Shown here in pieces: positions 7,328 through 14,665 of a stretch of 23,557 nucleotides of DNA; position 1 is the stretch's first letter; each line of letters begins with the position of its first letter. The notes under the pieces are model-generated. The model was not told the DNA's origin. It made no database searches and worked only from the letters and a program-made list of their open reading frames with translations. The DNA is from CAYWNA01 sp964459305 (GTDB lineage Bacteria > Planctomycetota > Planctomycetia > Pirellulales > Pirellulaceae): assembly GCA_964459305.1 (NCBI GenBank), contig CAYWNA010000204.1, positions 1-23,557 on the forward strand, given 5' to 3'. The translations under genes were made by a program, and so were the position numbers.

Positions 7328-8251
7328 CTATGCGAGCTTCGCAAACACCTTTTCCACGTAAGTCCGGCTGCGGCGGTGTGATTCTACCGCGTCCATTGTG
7401 TTCGGTGTGCCCTTCTCGACCGCCTGTTCCAGCACCAATAGCGGCTTGACACCTTGTGCAATCAGCCCATCGGCCACTTTCACGTAGTCGATATCGCCAT
7501 CGGTTAGGCACTCGGTCCACACACCGTCCTTTGATTGCCGGATGTGTAACTCCGCGACACGTTTGCCGTACCGCTCAACAACCTCGTAGACCCGCGCGAC
7601 GTTGTTGCCGCTGCCGCGGTACACCCAATGCGTGTCAAGGCACAGTTTTACGAGCTTCGGATCGGTCTCGGTCATCACGTGATGAAACTCGCGGCCTTCG
7701 TTTTGCCACGCTGGCGAGTGGAAATGGTAGGCCAGCGTCGTGCCGAGCTCCGCCAGACGGCCGCCGAGTTTTGTCATCGCCGCTGTCTGGGTCGCAAGCT
7801 GCGCATCGGTTTTCTCCTGCCCGCGCAGCGGTGTTGGGTTCACCACGACGATACGCAAATCGATCAGTTCCTTCGCCATCGCGGCCGTCTCGACCACACG
7901 CTTGATGCTCGCATCCGTCGTGGCGGGATCGTGAAGCATGGCACCAGTGTAGTACGACCGCATCGCCAAGCCGTGTTTCTTCAACAACGCAACGATTCGC
8001 TCGGCGGACGCTGCGTCGCCGAGCATCGCTTCCAGACCATCCATGCCGGATCGCTTCACCTCTGCCAACCCGGCATCCAGGTCGGCGTTGAAGTTTTTGC
8101 CTTGTCGGCGGTACATATTGGTCCAGCAAAAATGGTTGCACGCGACGTGTACATGCCCGTCAGCCGCGCGGGCAACTCGGCTGGCCAGCGGCGCAGCCAG
8201 CGCCGTGGCTGCTGTGGCCTGGATAAATCGTCGACGCGTGATAGTACTCAT
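7328..8251 (-). CDS. Tat-exported sugar phosphate isomerase/epimerase-like TIM barrel
   Basis: The 307-residue protein has a Tat signal (TRRRFIQA, then an Ala-rich hydrophobic core ending in ARAAD). The body has the layout of xylose-isomerase-like/AP-endonuclease-2 TIM barrels: an early GLAEVKRSGMDGLEAML stretch, a central L-A-Y-H-F-H strand end, an L-D-T-H-W strand end (likely metal ligands), and a late ELHIRQS strand. The start ATG is preceded by GAGGAG with about 7-nt spacing. In planctomycetes these genes commonly neighbour Gfo/Idh/MocA genes, as here, where the oxidoreductase follows by 26 nt. The likely role is isomerisation or epimerisation of a sugar derivative outside the cytoplasm. 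The substrate is unknown. Confidence 0.87.
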   Translation of the reverse strand: MSTITRRRFIQATAATALAAPLASRVARAADGHVHVACNHFCWTNMYRRQGKNFNADLDAGLAEVKRSGMDGLEAMLGDAASAERIVALLKKHGLAMRSYYTGAMLHDPATTDASIKRVVETAAMAKELIDLRIVVVNPTPLRGQEKTDAQLATQTAAMTKLGGRLAELGTTLAYHFHSPAWQNEGREFHHVMTETDPKLVKLCLDTHWVYRGSGNNVARVYEVVERYGKRVAELHIRQSKDGVWTECLTDGDIDYVKVADGLIAQGVKPLLVLEQAVEKGTPNTMDAVESHRRSRTYVEKVFAKLA

Positions 8252-8389
8252 GGTTGTTCTCCTCGAAGAGCAATTAAGGGTAGTCGCATTTCGGCATTAA
8301 TCCGCGGGCATGCGTTGGATTTGGGGTCGGACCTCGCCAATGCCAGTGTAACTTCCCGTCCGGCAGAACCAAATGTGGATGGGTGTTCT

Positions 8390-9079
8390 TCACGCATTCG
8401 GCTCACGCTTTGCGAAGCTCATCAGGTACTGGTTTTTTGCAAGGTCCTTCTCCTCCAGCAGTCGGAAACCAGCCTTTATCACCTCTTTCTTGACGGTGGC
8501 TTGGTCCGCGCGAACATGTTTGTCGGCCTTCTTGCGATCGATGATCACCAGCGTGCCAGTGTCGCGCAGCGATTGTCGAATCGAGGCAAGCATCTTGTAT
8601 GGGAATTCGAAATGGTGATAGGTATCGCACGTGAAAGCCAAGTCGATCGATCCTGAGGGCAATTCAGCGGATGTTGGCTTCGACACGACGCCGACCACGT
8701 TGTTGAGCCCTTCGTCGCGACACGTCTTTTCCACGTGTTTGACGAATTGCTCTGTCACGTCCACGGCGTACACCTTGCCGCTCGGCGAGACCTTGGCAGC
8801 AAAGGGGCGTGTGAAGAGTCCCGTGCCGGCTCCGATGTCGGCCACGATCATGCCGGCCTTCAGTTGACACGTTGCCAGGATCTCCACATGTTTCTGCACC
8901 ACGGCCCGATTGTCGTTTTCAAAACGAGCGACGGAACGATCGATACTCAGAGTCTTGTATCCCTCGTTGATGCCCGGTTTCAAACTCTCGTCCTGCGCGC
9001 ACAGAAAGCCGCTGGCAGAAACAACAGCGATGGCGATACGAAAAATCGCAAGGGTAGATCTACACAGTTCTAGCTTCAT
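8390..9079 (-). CDS. Class I SAM-dependent methyltransferase with a signal peptide
   Basis: The protein has 229 residues. The N-terminus has a basic start and a hydrophobic stretch ending near C27-A28-Q29, so it looks exported or membrane-anchored. Next comes a conserved D-R-x-V-A-R-F-E-N-D-N-R stretch, then SAM-binding motif I V-A-D-I-G-A-G-T-G at 79-87, an acidic strand end AVDVT, and the later post-motif strands DLAFTCDTYHHF and TLVIIDRKK. Ribosome site AAGGAA lies upstream of the ATG. It precedes the TIM-barrel gene's start by 138 nt on the same strand, measured between the genes, so co-transcription is possible but less certain. The acceptor is unknown. An exported SAM enzyme needs a cofactor source outside the cytoplasm, which is puzzling. 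Confidence 0.85.
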   Translation of the reverse strand: MKLELCRSTLAIFRIAIAVVSASGFLCAQDESLKPGINEGYKTLSIDRSVARFENDNRAVVQKHVEILATCQLKAGMIVADIGAGTGLFTRPFAAKVSPSGKVYAVDVTEQFVKHVEKTCRDEGLNNVVGVVSKPTSAELPSGSIDLAFTCDTYHHFEFPYKMLASIRQSLRDTGTLVIIDRKKADKHVRADQATVKKEVIKAGFRLLEEKDLAKNQYLMSFAKREPNA

Positions 9080-9186
9080 CAGATTCTTCCTTACTCGAAA
9101 TCTGTGTCACAGGCGGAACGCGATACTTCACCAAGCATGTTCGGCAAAGTGGTTGGCGTCAAGCTCTCGGCCGACGGGTCCTAGTC

Positions 9187-9483
9187 TCACGACGGAATAG
9201 AAGCATAGCCACATTCGGCAAAGAACGCGAATTGCGCCAATACATCCTCCAGGTACTTCTCGGTGAAGTCACGCCCGGTTTCCAATGCGGATCGCCCAGC
9301 AATTTCGTACACGTCTCGTTTTCCATCGGCCCACCACCACGGTGTATTCACTCGCCAATTCCACGTGACGTTCCAGTTTCGGCCCTTGGGGATTGGCACG
9401 GGAGCATTAACACCCTCTTGTAGGCGGCACTTGGGTTGCAGCTTGATCGCCGGGGTGAACGCGGCATGCAACGTAGTTGACAA
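9187..9483 (-). CDS. Trp-rich 98-residue ORF, possible gene remnant
   Basis: I do not recognise this product. The frame is open from a TTG at 9483 to TGA at 9187. The middle part is strikingly Trp-rich (NWNVTWNWRVNTPWWWADG). The C-terminal part is a plausible amphipathic helix (residues about 65-92) ending in ECGYASIPS. No ATG or GTG start is available in the first part, and the TTG lies inside the T-tail of a terminator-like hairpin (9481-9498). The true gene may therefore have been longer and lost its 5' end. The sequence upstream to the MoaD-like gene holds no open frame that continues it. Confidence 0.35.
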   Translation of the reverse strand: MSTTLHAAFTPAIKLQPKCRLQEGVNAPVPIPKGRNWNVTWNWRVNTPWWWADGKRDVYEIAGRSALETGRDFTEKYLEDVLAQFAFFAECGYASIPS

Positions 9484-9498
9484 AAGCGGGGCTCCCGC
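9481..9498 (-). terminator. Possible rho-independent terminator after the AOR-MoaD genes
   Basis: On the minus strand GCGGG-AGC-CCCGC forms a 5-bp GC-only stem with a 3-nt loop, followed by TTTTG. It lies 234 nt beyond the MoaD-like stop codon. The stem is short and the T-run has only four bases, so the call is tentative. Confidence 0.35.
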
Positions 9499-9731
9499 CC
9501 GCTTCGTGCAGAAACCATCTGATAGATCTACTTGATGCCTATGCCAAAACGCTAGCCATTATGGCGCCCAGCGCAACGTATTGCAGGGGCGATTGAAGTC
9601 ATCCGGAGACTTCATTAGACCGTTAGGACTTGCAGGATCTATTCACCTTGGCGCAAACCCCGGACCCCTTACATAGTTGAACCGCGGGAGTTCCAACAGC
9701 CGCTTGGCTACGGTCTTGGCATGCCGACCGT
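9484..9731. other. Gene-poor segment downstream of the MoaD-like gene
   Basis: This holds about 250 nt without a supportable gene. A short open stretch on the minus strand from about 9730 to 9638 ends in stop after a K-R-L-L-E-L-P-R-F-N-Y stretch but has no start codon. It could be debris of a former gene. No tRNA-like structure was seen. Confidence 0.4.
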
Positions 9732-9956
9732 TCAGCCTCCGCCCACGGGTGGATAGATTGCGATCGAATCGCCGGCCTCCAAGGGGCGGTCTTGCGCAGC
9801 ATGCTGCGTGTTGACCGCCACGACCGCTACTTCTTTCGCCGTCAGGTTCAGTTGCTGAAGGAGATCCGCAACGGTGCTGCCGTCCGGCAAATCGATCGTT
9901 TTTCGGCCAAAGCGGCCTTTGCGTAAAAAGGCCGAGAGTTTCACTTCGACTTCCAT
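9732..9956 (-). CDS. MoaD/ThiS family sulfur carrier protein
   Basis: The 74-residue protein has the ubiquitin-like beta-grasp layout: first strand VEVKLSAFLR, then the helix after GSTVADLLQQL, and the end strand DSIAIYPPVGGG. The C-terminal Gly-Gly needed for adenylation and thiocarboxylation is present. The gene begins 6 nt after the AOR stop, so the two are surely co-transcribed. In known AOR clusters a MoaD-like protein supplies dithiolene sulfur for the tungstopterin cofactor. That role is inferred here from the pairing. No MoeB/ThiF-type activating enzyme is in the window, so a distant one must serve it. The final residues are VGGG, with a third glycine before the terminal pair. Confidence 0.9.
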   Translation of the reverse strand: MEVEVKLSAFLRKGRFGRKTIDLPDGSTVADLLQQLNLTAKEVAVVAVNTQHAAQDRPLEAGDSIAIYPPVGGG

Positions 9957-9962
9957 GGACCG

Positions 9963-11837
9963 TTACGCTTCCGCTGGGTGCAAATCGGCTGCAACAAAGT
10001 CGAGACCCAGGTTATCGAGCGTCTCCTTGGTCGGTGCGCCCGTTTCGGTGTCCCACCCCATGGCCTCCAGGTAATCGCGGATTTGCGTATCGATGTCGAT
10101 GGTGACGCCTTCCAGCGGACCGTCTTCCAGTGGCGGCGAACCGATCATGCGTCCGGGCACATCCAGGTCGATGTTGCGGACCCCTTCGCGTAGATTGAAC
10201 GCCGTGCGCAGCGCGGTCATCCGGTCGCCCATCTCCTGAACCTCGTCGAGTGTGTAGTCTTTGCCTGTGACGTACTTCAGCGAGTCGGTCAGTGATTCGG
10301 GCTTCATGTTGCACCAGGAGAACAAGCACATTCCCGCAGCGCTGGTTACGTGATGGTGAGCGGCGATGGTGCGGTAAACCTCGCCCTTGCCTTCGACTTG
10401 ATATCGTTCGAACTCGCCTTTCACTAGACCAGGGGGCGGAAATTCACCTTCCAACGTCCAGGCACTCATCTGCGTGTGCCGGCCGGGAGTCGCATCCATT
10501 TTGTAGCTGGTGGCCAGACCGGGATTCAAACGCGGGTCGTGCATGGGCAGTTCTTCGCCGCCGACGTGAATCGCGTATTGCTCGGCCCCTTTGCCAATCC
10601 GCTCGGCGGCCACCTTGGCTCCGTCAGCCATTACCTTTCCGCCAAAGCCCTCACCCATGGCAATCTGCCGCGTGAGTTCGACAATCGCTTTGTGATTGCC
10701 CCACGTGAGTTCCAGTCCGCCCGTGTCCTCCTTCGTCAGGATGCCGTTCTCATAGCACTCGATGGCGAAGCAAACCGTGCATCCGGCGCTGATCGTGTCC
10801 AGCCCGTAGCGGTTGCAGTACTCGTTGCACAGATTGATCGATTCGACGTTATCGTTCAGGCACATCGTGCCAAACGAACCGAGCGTTTCGTACTCGGGCT
10901 TGTGCGTGTCCGATTTGTATTCGCCCTCCTTGACTTCGGTTAGTCCGCCGCAGGCGATGGGACACTTCCAGCAGCCCCATTTCCGCTTCTGCATCGCGAT
11001 GACGTTGTCATCGCTGATCTTCTCCACGGTTGGGAAATCTGTCGGCACACCGCCCCAGTTCTTGATCGGCGTGTCGGCGGTTTGGCAAGCGGCCGCTGCG
11101 ATTCCTGAAGTACCGTGATCGGACAGGACCGTGAAGAAGCCTTGCTCTTTCATGAAGTTCCTGTGTTCGGTCATGGACGCCTTCATGCCTTCCAGGTCGG
11201 CGACAGGAATCTCCGCATCCCCAGCGGCGACGATCGCCTTCAGCTTCTTCGAGCCCATGACGGCCCCAAGTCCACCTCGGCCCGCCGCGCGCCCTTTGTC
11301 GTTGATGATGCAAGAAAGCAGGCTCATCTTTTCACCTGGCGGCCCGATGCAAGAGGCTCGGGCGTTCTTGCCATAGAGTTCCTGAGTCTTGTCCTCGACT
11401 TGGTGCGTATCCCAGCCCCACCATTCGTCCGCCGGTACCAGTTCGGCCTGGCCATCGCGCAGCAACAAGTACACGGGCTTTTCGCTAACGCCTTTGACGA
11501 TTACCGCGTCGAATCCGGCCCGTTTCATTGCCGGCCCGAAGGCGCCGCCGGAATTGGCATCTCCCCAAGTTCCCGTCTTGGGACTCTTGGCCACGACAAC
11601 GTACCGATTGGACGTAATGCCCGGAGTTCCTGTGAGCACGCCGGTGAAAAACCCCAAATGATTTTCAGGCCCCAGAGGATCGACGCCGGGCTTCTGCAGC
11701 TTGTACAGGTAATAGGCTCCAAGACCGTATCCGCCAAGGTAGGTCAGGTAAACGTCGTCGCTTGGCGTTTCAACCGTGATCTCTTGAGTGCTGAGGTCCA
11801 CCATCAGGACCTTCCCCATCGTTCCTGGTACCGGCAT
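9963..11837 (-). CDS. Aldehyde ferredoxin oxidoreductase family protein (tungstopterin enzyme)
   Basis: The 624-residue length is normal for AOR. The N-terminal domain carries G-K-V-L-x-V-D-L-S and the GGYGLGAYYLY stretch, followed by the pterin-binding RYVVVAKSPKTGTWGDANSGG region typical of the family. A CxxCxxxC set (C289, C292, C296) and a distal cysteine (C504) match the four ligands of the [4Fe-4S] cluster. The start has AAAGGAG with 8-nt spacing. It forms an operon with the MoaD-like gene 6 nt downstream. AORs reversibly oxidise aldehydes to carboxylates with ferredoxin as electron acceptor. Subfamilies also include glyceraldehyde-3-phosphate oxidoreductase and the benzoyl-CoA reductase subunit BamB. 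No ferredoxin or electron-transfer subunits are adjacent, so the aldehyde substrate and electron partner cannot be assigned. The enzyme appears cytoplasmic (no signal peptide). Confidence 0.93.
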   Translation of the reverse strand: MPVPGTMGKVLMVDLSTQEITVETPSDDVYLTYLGGYGLGAYYLYKLQKPGVDPLGPENHLGFFTGVLTGTPGITSNRYVVVAKSPKTGTWGDANSGGAFGPAMKRAGFDAVIVKGVSEKPVYLLLRDGQAELVPADEWWGWDTHQVEDKTQELYGKNARASCIGPPGEKMSLLSCIINDKGRAAGRGGLGAVMGSKKLKAIVAAGDAEIPVADLEGMKASMTEHRNFMKEQGFFTVLSDHGTSGIAAAACQTADTPIKNWGGVPTDFPTVEKISDDNVIAMQKRKWGCWKCPIACGGLTEVKEGEYKSDTHKPEYETLGSFGTMCLNDNVESINLCNEYCNRYGLDTISAGCTVCFAIECYENGILTKEDTGGLELTWGNHKAIVELTRQIAMGEGFGGKVMADGAKVAAERIGKGAEQYAIHVGGEELPMHDPRLNPGLATSYKMDATPGRHTQMSAWTLEGEFPPPGLVKGEFERYQVEGKGEVYRTIAAHHHVTSAAGMCLFSWCNMKPESLTDSLKYVTGKDYTLDEVQEMGDRMTALRTAFNLREGVRNIDLDVPGRMIGSPPLEDGPLEGVTIDIDTQIRDYLEAMGWDTETGAPTKETLDNLGLDFVAADLHPAEA

Positions 11838-11881
11838 GCCATCAGCTCCTTTCGACAGTAGAGGTGGCGGTTTAGGCTAGA

Positions 11882-12007
11882 TTAGATGTCTTGCAGTCTA
11901 TCAAGAATTACCCCAATCGCCACCCCCGCGACACTCGCAAATCGTCGATTCTGCGGATTTCTCACGAGCACGATCCAATCCGGAAATCGCGGTTTTTCCA
12001 CGCCCAT
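11882..12007 (-). CDS. Possible 41-residue small protein
   Basis: This is an ATG-started frame that begins 7 nt after the STN-domain gene's stop and ends 44 nt before the AOR start. It encodes a Trp/Val/Ile-rich peptide with a hydrophobic segment A-S-V-A-G-V-A-I-G-V-I-L. No good ribosome site is seen before the ATG. It might be a real small operon member, or the remnant of a gene end. I cannot name a family. Confidence 0.28.
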   Translation of the reverse strand: MGVEKPRFPDWIVLVRNPQNRRFASVAGVAIGVILDRLQDI

Positions 12008-12014
12008 TTCGAGG

Positions 12015-12866
12015 CTACTCGCCAAACGGGTCATCGGGTTCGGCTGACGATTTCTTGGCTGCTCCGCCGCGGGTGCGACCGTCCTTGCTGGGAGCGAACG
12101 GATCTTCTGCCCGTGACGTCGCCGGGCGATGGGGCTTGCCGAAAGGGTCCGCGTCACCGCCGAACGGGGCAGGCGGTTTGCTCTTGGATGCCTTGGCCGG
12201 TTCCTGTTGAGTGGCCTGCGGGCGAACCGCCGGTGTGGCGTGCGTGGCCCCATGGATGCCGGCTCGGATCTGGCCCAACAGGGCCTTCAGTTCGTACTGC
12301 TTCTGTTCCGGTCCGGCAAAGAGAATCAACTGCTGGTAGGCGGCAATCCGAATGCCTGGGGTGGCATTCTCCGATTGGTGGCACCGGAGTACGGAATCCA
12401 GAGCCTGCACGAGATCCTCGGAGTTACTGCCGTCAGGAATCAGGTCGGCGACGTTGTAGACTTGCACAATCGGGTGCGCCCTGGCCGCGACGGCGGTCGT
12501 GATCAGTACAGCTTCGTCGCGAACAGCCCAAGCAAGGTCATGTTGTGCCATCAAGAGGTTCAGTGCCGAACGCAATGAAACGCCTCTCAGGTTCCCGGTG
12601 ATGGGTACGTCCGGGCCGAGGCCCTCCTCGTCGAGAGCTTTGCCATCGATCTGGATAGTGATCTGATGAAAGTCGGCCAGATAATCACAGATGTCCTGCA
12701 GCGGAGATTCGATGAACTCGATACTCGTTTCCCCATCCAGTGCCGCGCGAATTTTCTGCTCGACCTGAGATGACGGATACAGTGCGTCGCCTGCCGGTTG
12801 GCCGTAGCTAGCAGCACCAATCGACCAGAGCAAACAGGATACGATAACGGATTTCGACCGAGACAT
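12015..12866 (-). CDS. Secreted STN-like (secretin/TonB short N-terminal) domain protein
   Basis: The start chosen is the ATG at 12866, preceded by AGGAG about 8 nt upstream. It follows a longer upstream frame without a ribosome site. The 283-residue product has a signal peptide (hydrophobic core to about residue 20, then ASYGQP). Residues about 45-125 form an STN-like fold: IEFIESPLQDICDYLADFH, then an ITIQIDGKALDEEG strand, then VSLRSALNLLMAQHDLAW and a final DEAVLITT strand. This domain recurs in planctomycete exported proteins. The C-terminal third is low complexity and Pro/Lys-rich with three DPFG/DPFA motifs (DPFGKP, DPFAPS, DPFGE) at about residues 229-282. Its role is unknown. Family knowledge suggests periplasmic protein interaction. 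It could be co-transcribed with the AOR gene 177 nt downstream, but this is uncertain. Confidence 0.82.
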   Translation of the reverse strand: MSRSKSVIVSCLLWSIGAASYGQPAGDALYPSSQVEQKIRAALDGETSIEFIESPLQDICDYLADFHQITIQIDGKALDEEGLGPDVPITGNLRGVSLRSALNLLMAQHDLAWAVRDEAVLITTAVAARAHPIVQVYNVADLIPDGSNSEDLVQALDSVLRCHQSENATPGIRIAAYQQLILFAGPEQKQYELKALLGQIRAGIHGATHATPAVRPQATQQEPAKASKSKPPAPFGGDADPFGKPHRPATSRAEDPFAPSKDGRTRGGAAKKSSAEPDDPFGE

Positions 12867-12904
12867 AACGTAACTCCTAATGCGATGATGCTGCAATCGA
12901 GTAG

Positions 12905-12920
12905 GTCCGGGCTGCCGGAC
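12905..12920 (-). promoter_or_regulatory. Leader hairpin in front of the STN-domain gene
   Basis: GTCCGG and CCGGAC form a perfect 6-bp GC-rich stem around a 4-nt loop. It lies 39-54 nt upstream of the ATG at 12866 in the predicted 5' leader. It has no T-run after it, so it is not an intrinsic terminator. A role in RNA stability is possible only as inference. Confidence 0.3.
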
Positions 12921-12948
12921 GGGCCCTGAAAAGACCTTGCCTCTATGG

Positions 12949-12978
12949 ATTTTGGGCACATGCGGGTGGTTAGGTCAA
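12949..12978 (-). promoter_or_regulatory. Candidate promoter of the STN-domain gene
   Basis: On the minus strand TTGACC (12978-12973) and CAAAAT (12954-12949) are 18 bp apart, with 5/6 and 4/6 matches to sigma70 consensus. The resulting leader of about 75 nt would contain the hairpin at 12905-12920. Planctomycete promoter consensus is not well defined, so confidence is modest. Confidence 0.32.
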
Positions 12979-13074
12979 GTTTGCCGCACACTCAGGAGCC
13001 ACCCGCTTGCGTTTCGGAAAGGTTATGGACAAAATATTAGTTTCCAATTACCCTTTCCAGATCAAGAGTGCGAC

Positions 13075-14058
13075 ATGACCGAAAAAGCCCCTTGGATCAC
13101 CTACCGGCCAGATTTGAAAGTTCTCGACTGCACCATCCGCGATGGCGGACTGATCAACGGTCATCTGTTCAACGATGACTTTGTGCGCGCGGTTTATCAG
13201 GCGTGTATCGCGGCAGGAGTCGACTACATGGAAGTCGGCTACAAGAACTCGTCTCGTGTGTTTCCAAAAGGCGACTTTGGACCCTGGCGCCACTGCGACG
13301 AAGAAGACATGAATCGTGTCTTTGCCGGTCATGATTCGGACGCAACGGGACTGAAGCTGTCCGCCATGGCCGACGCCGGCAAGAGTGACTGGAAGGAAAA
13401 AATTGTCCCACGCGAACAAAGCGTGCTGGACATGATTCGCGTGGCCTTCTACGCGCATCAGGTATCCGAGGCCGTGGAGATGATCGCCCACGCGGCCGAA
13501 TTGGGATACGAGACCACCGCCAACTTGATGGCGGTGTCGAACATCAGTGAAACCGAGATTGACGCCGTGCTGGACGCCATCCGACCCACAGCGGCGGGCG
13601 TAATGGTGATCGTGGACAGTTTTGGCCATCTGTACCGCGAGCCGATCGAAATGCTGTACAACAAATACGCCGAGGCGATGAAGGATACGGGCAAGGAAAT
13701 CGGCATTCACGCGCACAACAATTTGCAGCTTGGCTTCGCAAACACGATCGAGGCCATTATTCTCGGCTCCAGCCGGGCGGACGCGACATTAGGAGGCTTG
13801 GGCCGTGGCGCTGGCAACTGTCCAATGGAATTGTTGCTGGGATTCCTGCGCAACCCCAAGTTCAAGCTGCGTCCGATTGTCCAAGTACTGCAGGACTATA
13901 TCGAGCCTTTGCGCGAGAACCTCTCGTGGGGAGCGCTGTTGCCGTACAACATTACAGGCCAGATGAACCGTCACCCACGTGCGGCCATCAAGTTCCTGGA
14001 TAGTGACGAAAAAACCGACTTCATGAAGTTCTTCGACGAGATCGTCAGCGACGTGTGA
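13075..14058 (+). CDS. DmpG/HMGL-like aldolase
   Basis: The start is set at the ATG 13075, since the upstream in-frame stretch has no family similarity. The product is 327 residues. It has the DRE-TIM metallolyase hallmarks: L-D-C-T-I-R-D-G-G at 17-25 (catalytic Arg-Asp), metal ligands in H-A-H-N-N (H212, H214) and the G-R-G-A-G-N loop at 243-248. The last two features resemble 4-hydroxy-2-oxovalerate aldolase more than isopropylmalate or homocitrate synthase. DmpG proteins normally partner an acetaldehyde dehydrogenase, but none is next to it, so a different aldol substrate is likely. Relatives annotated only as aldolase catalytic domain proteins occur in polysaccharide loci. It is transcribed divergently from the STN gene and has only a weak ribosome site. 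Confidence 0.88.
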   Translation: MTEKAPWITYRPDLKVLDCTIRDGGLINGHLFNDDFVRAVYQACIAAGVDYMEVGYKNSSRVFPKGDFGPWRHCDEEDMNRVFAGHDSDATGLKLSAMADAGKSDWKEKIVPREQSVLDMIRVAFYAHQVSEAVEMIAHAAELGYETTANLMAVSNISETEIDAVLDAIRPTAAGVMVIVDSFGHLYREPIEMLYNKYAEAMKDTGKEIGIHAHNNLQLGFANTIEAIILGSSRADATLGGLGRGAGNCPMELLLGFLRNPKFKLRPIVQVLQDYIEPLRENLSWGALLPYNITGQMNRHPRAAIKFLDSDEKTDFMKFFDEIVSDV

Positions 14059-14158
14059 ACCTCGACGACCCAACCCGTAGCCAAATTCCTGAGAATCCGG
14101 GCCGTTCCACGGACAGCCGCGCCGGCGCCCGACGACTTCGGCAACCGCACCCAGATTC

Positions 14159-14530
14159 ATGAACATTTCCCTACGGCGCCATGCGTTGGGTATCTTCTCG
14201 CTGCTACTGCTGGCCAGTGCCGCCGCCCTGCTCGTCTACTCTGACTCGGACGACAACCAGATGGAGATGGCGGGCAGCATATGCTTGCGTGCGGGCCTGA
14301 CGCTTGGGGCCATATGGTTGGCGCTGCCCCAGATCATAACGCTTTCTGCCAAGTTTCCCCCGCGGTTGCTCGTTGCGATCCTGGTGGGCGGCGTGATCGT
14401 CATTGCAAGACCGCGCTCTTTTCCTGTGGTTGCCCTGATCGTCGCGGCCGTGGCAGTCCTCGAGTTTGTCGGGTGGCTCTTCAAACCACTTCCATCGAAA
14501 AAGAAACGCTCCGGTCGGAACCAGCAATAG
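14159..14530 (+). CDS. Small integral membrane protein
   Basis: The 123-residue protein has four hydrophobic segments at about residues 8-26, 42-60, 67-82 and 87-107, and ends in a basic Lys/Arg/Gln tail (PSKKKRSGRNQQ). A short acidic loop (SDSDDNQMEM) lies between the first two. The positive-inside rule suggests both termini are cytoplasmic. The gene starts 100 nt after the aldolase stop on the same strand, without a clear ribosome site before the ATG, so the exact start is uncertain. No family was recognised. Confidence 0.65.
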   Translation: MNISLRRHALGIFSLLLLASAAALLVYSDSDDNQMEMAGSICLRAGLTLGAIWLALPQIITLSAKFPPRLLVAILVGGVIVIARPRSFPVVALIVAAVAVLEFVGWLFKPLPSKKKRSGRNQQ

Positions 14531-14569
14531 CGATCCCCTCAATGGTTCTGCGTGTTTGGCGCAAAAGAT

Positions 14570-14625
14570 GATTCGCTAGCGGAACTTCCGGCAGTTTGCT
14601 CGGTTTAGTATGACTGTAGCGAATC
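14570..14625. repeat. Inverted repeat in the EF-hand gene leader
   Basis: GATTCGCTA (14570-14578) is exactly repeated as its complement TAGCGAATC (14617-14625), with 38 nt between. Inside the loop lies a near-palindrome, CGGAA-C-TTCCG. It sits 41 nt upstream of the EF-hand start, so it may be an operator pair or a folded leader. It is not followed by a T-run. Confidence 0.4.
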
Positions 14626-14665
14626 TCATGTCCCACCTTCCCACAGTTTAGAGGAGTCAGAAACG

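Noticed and set aside
5973..7361. 462-codon + strand frame opposite the Gfo/Idh/MocA gene
   Set aside because: The minus strand frame has Tat and Rossmann motifs and a ribosome site; the plus frame has none and is a shadow of codon bias.
13025..13078. 17-codon upstream ORF overlapping the aldolase ATG in ATGA
   Set aside because: The Shine-Dalgarno spacing is too short (2 nt), and a possible promoter at 13007-13035 would start transcription downstream of its ATG. It is probably chance.
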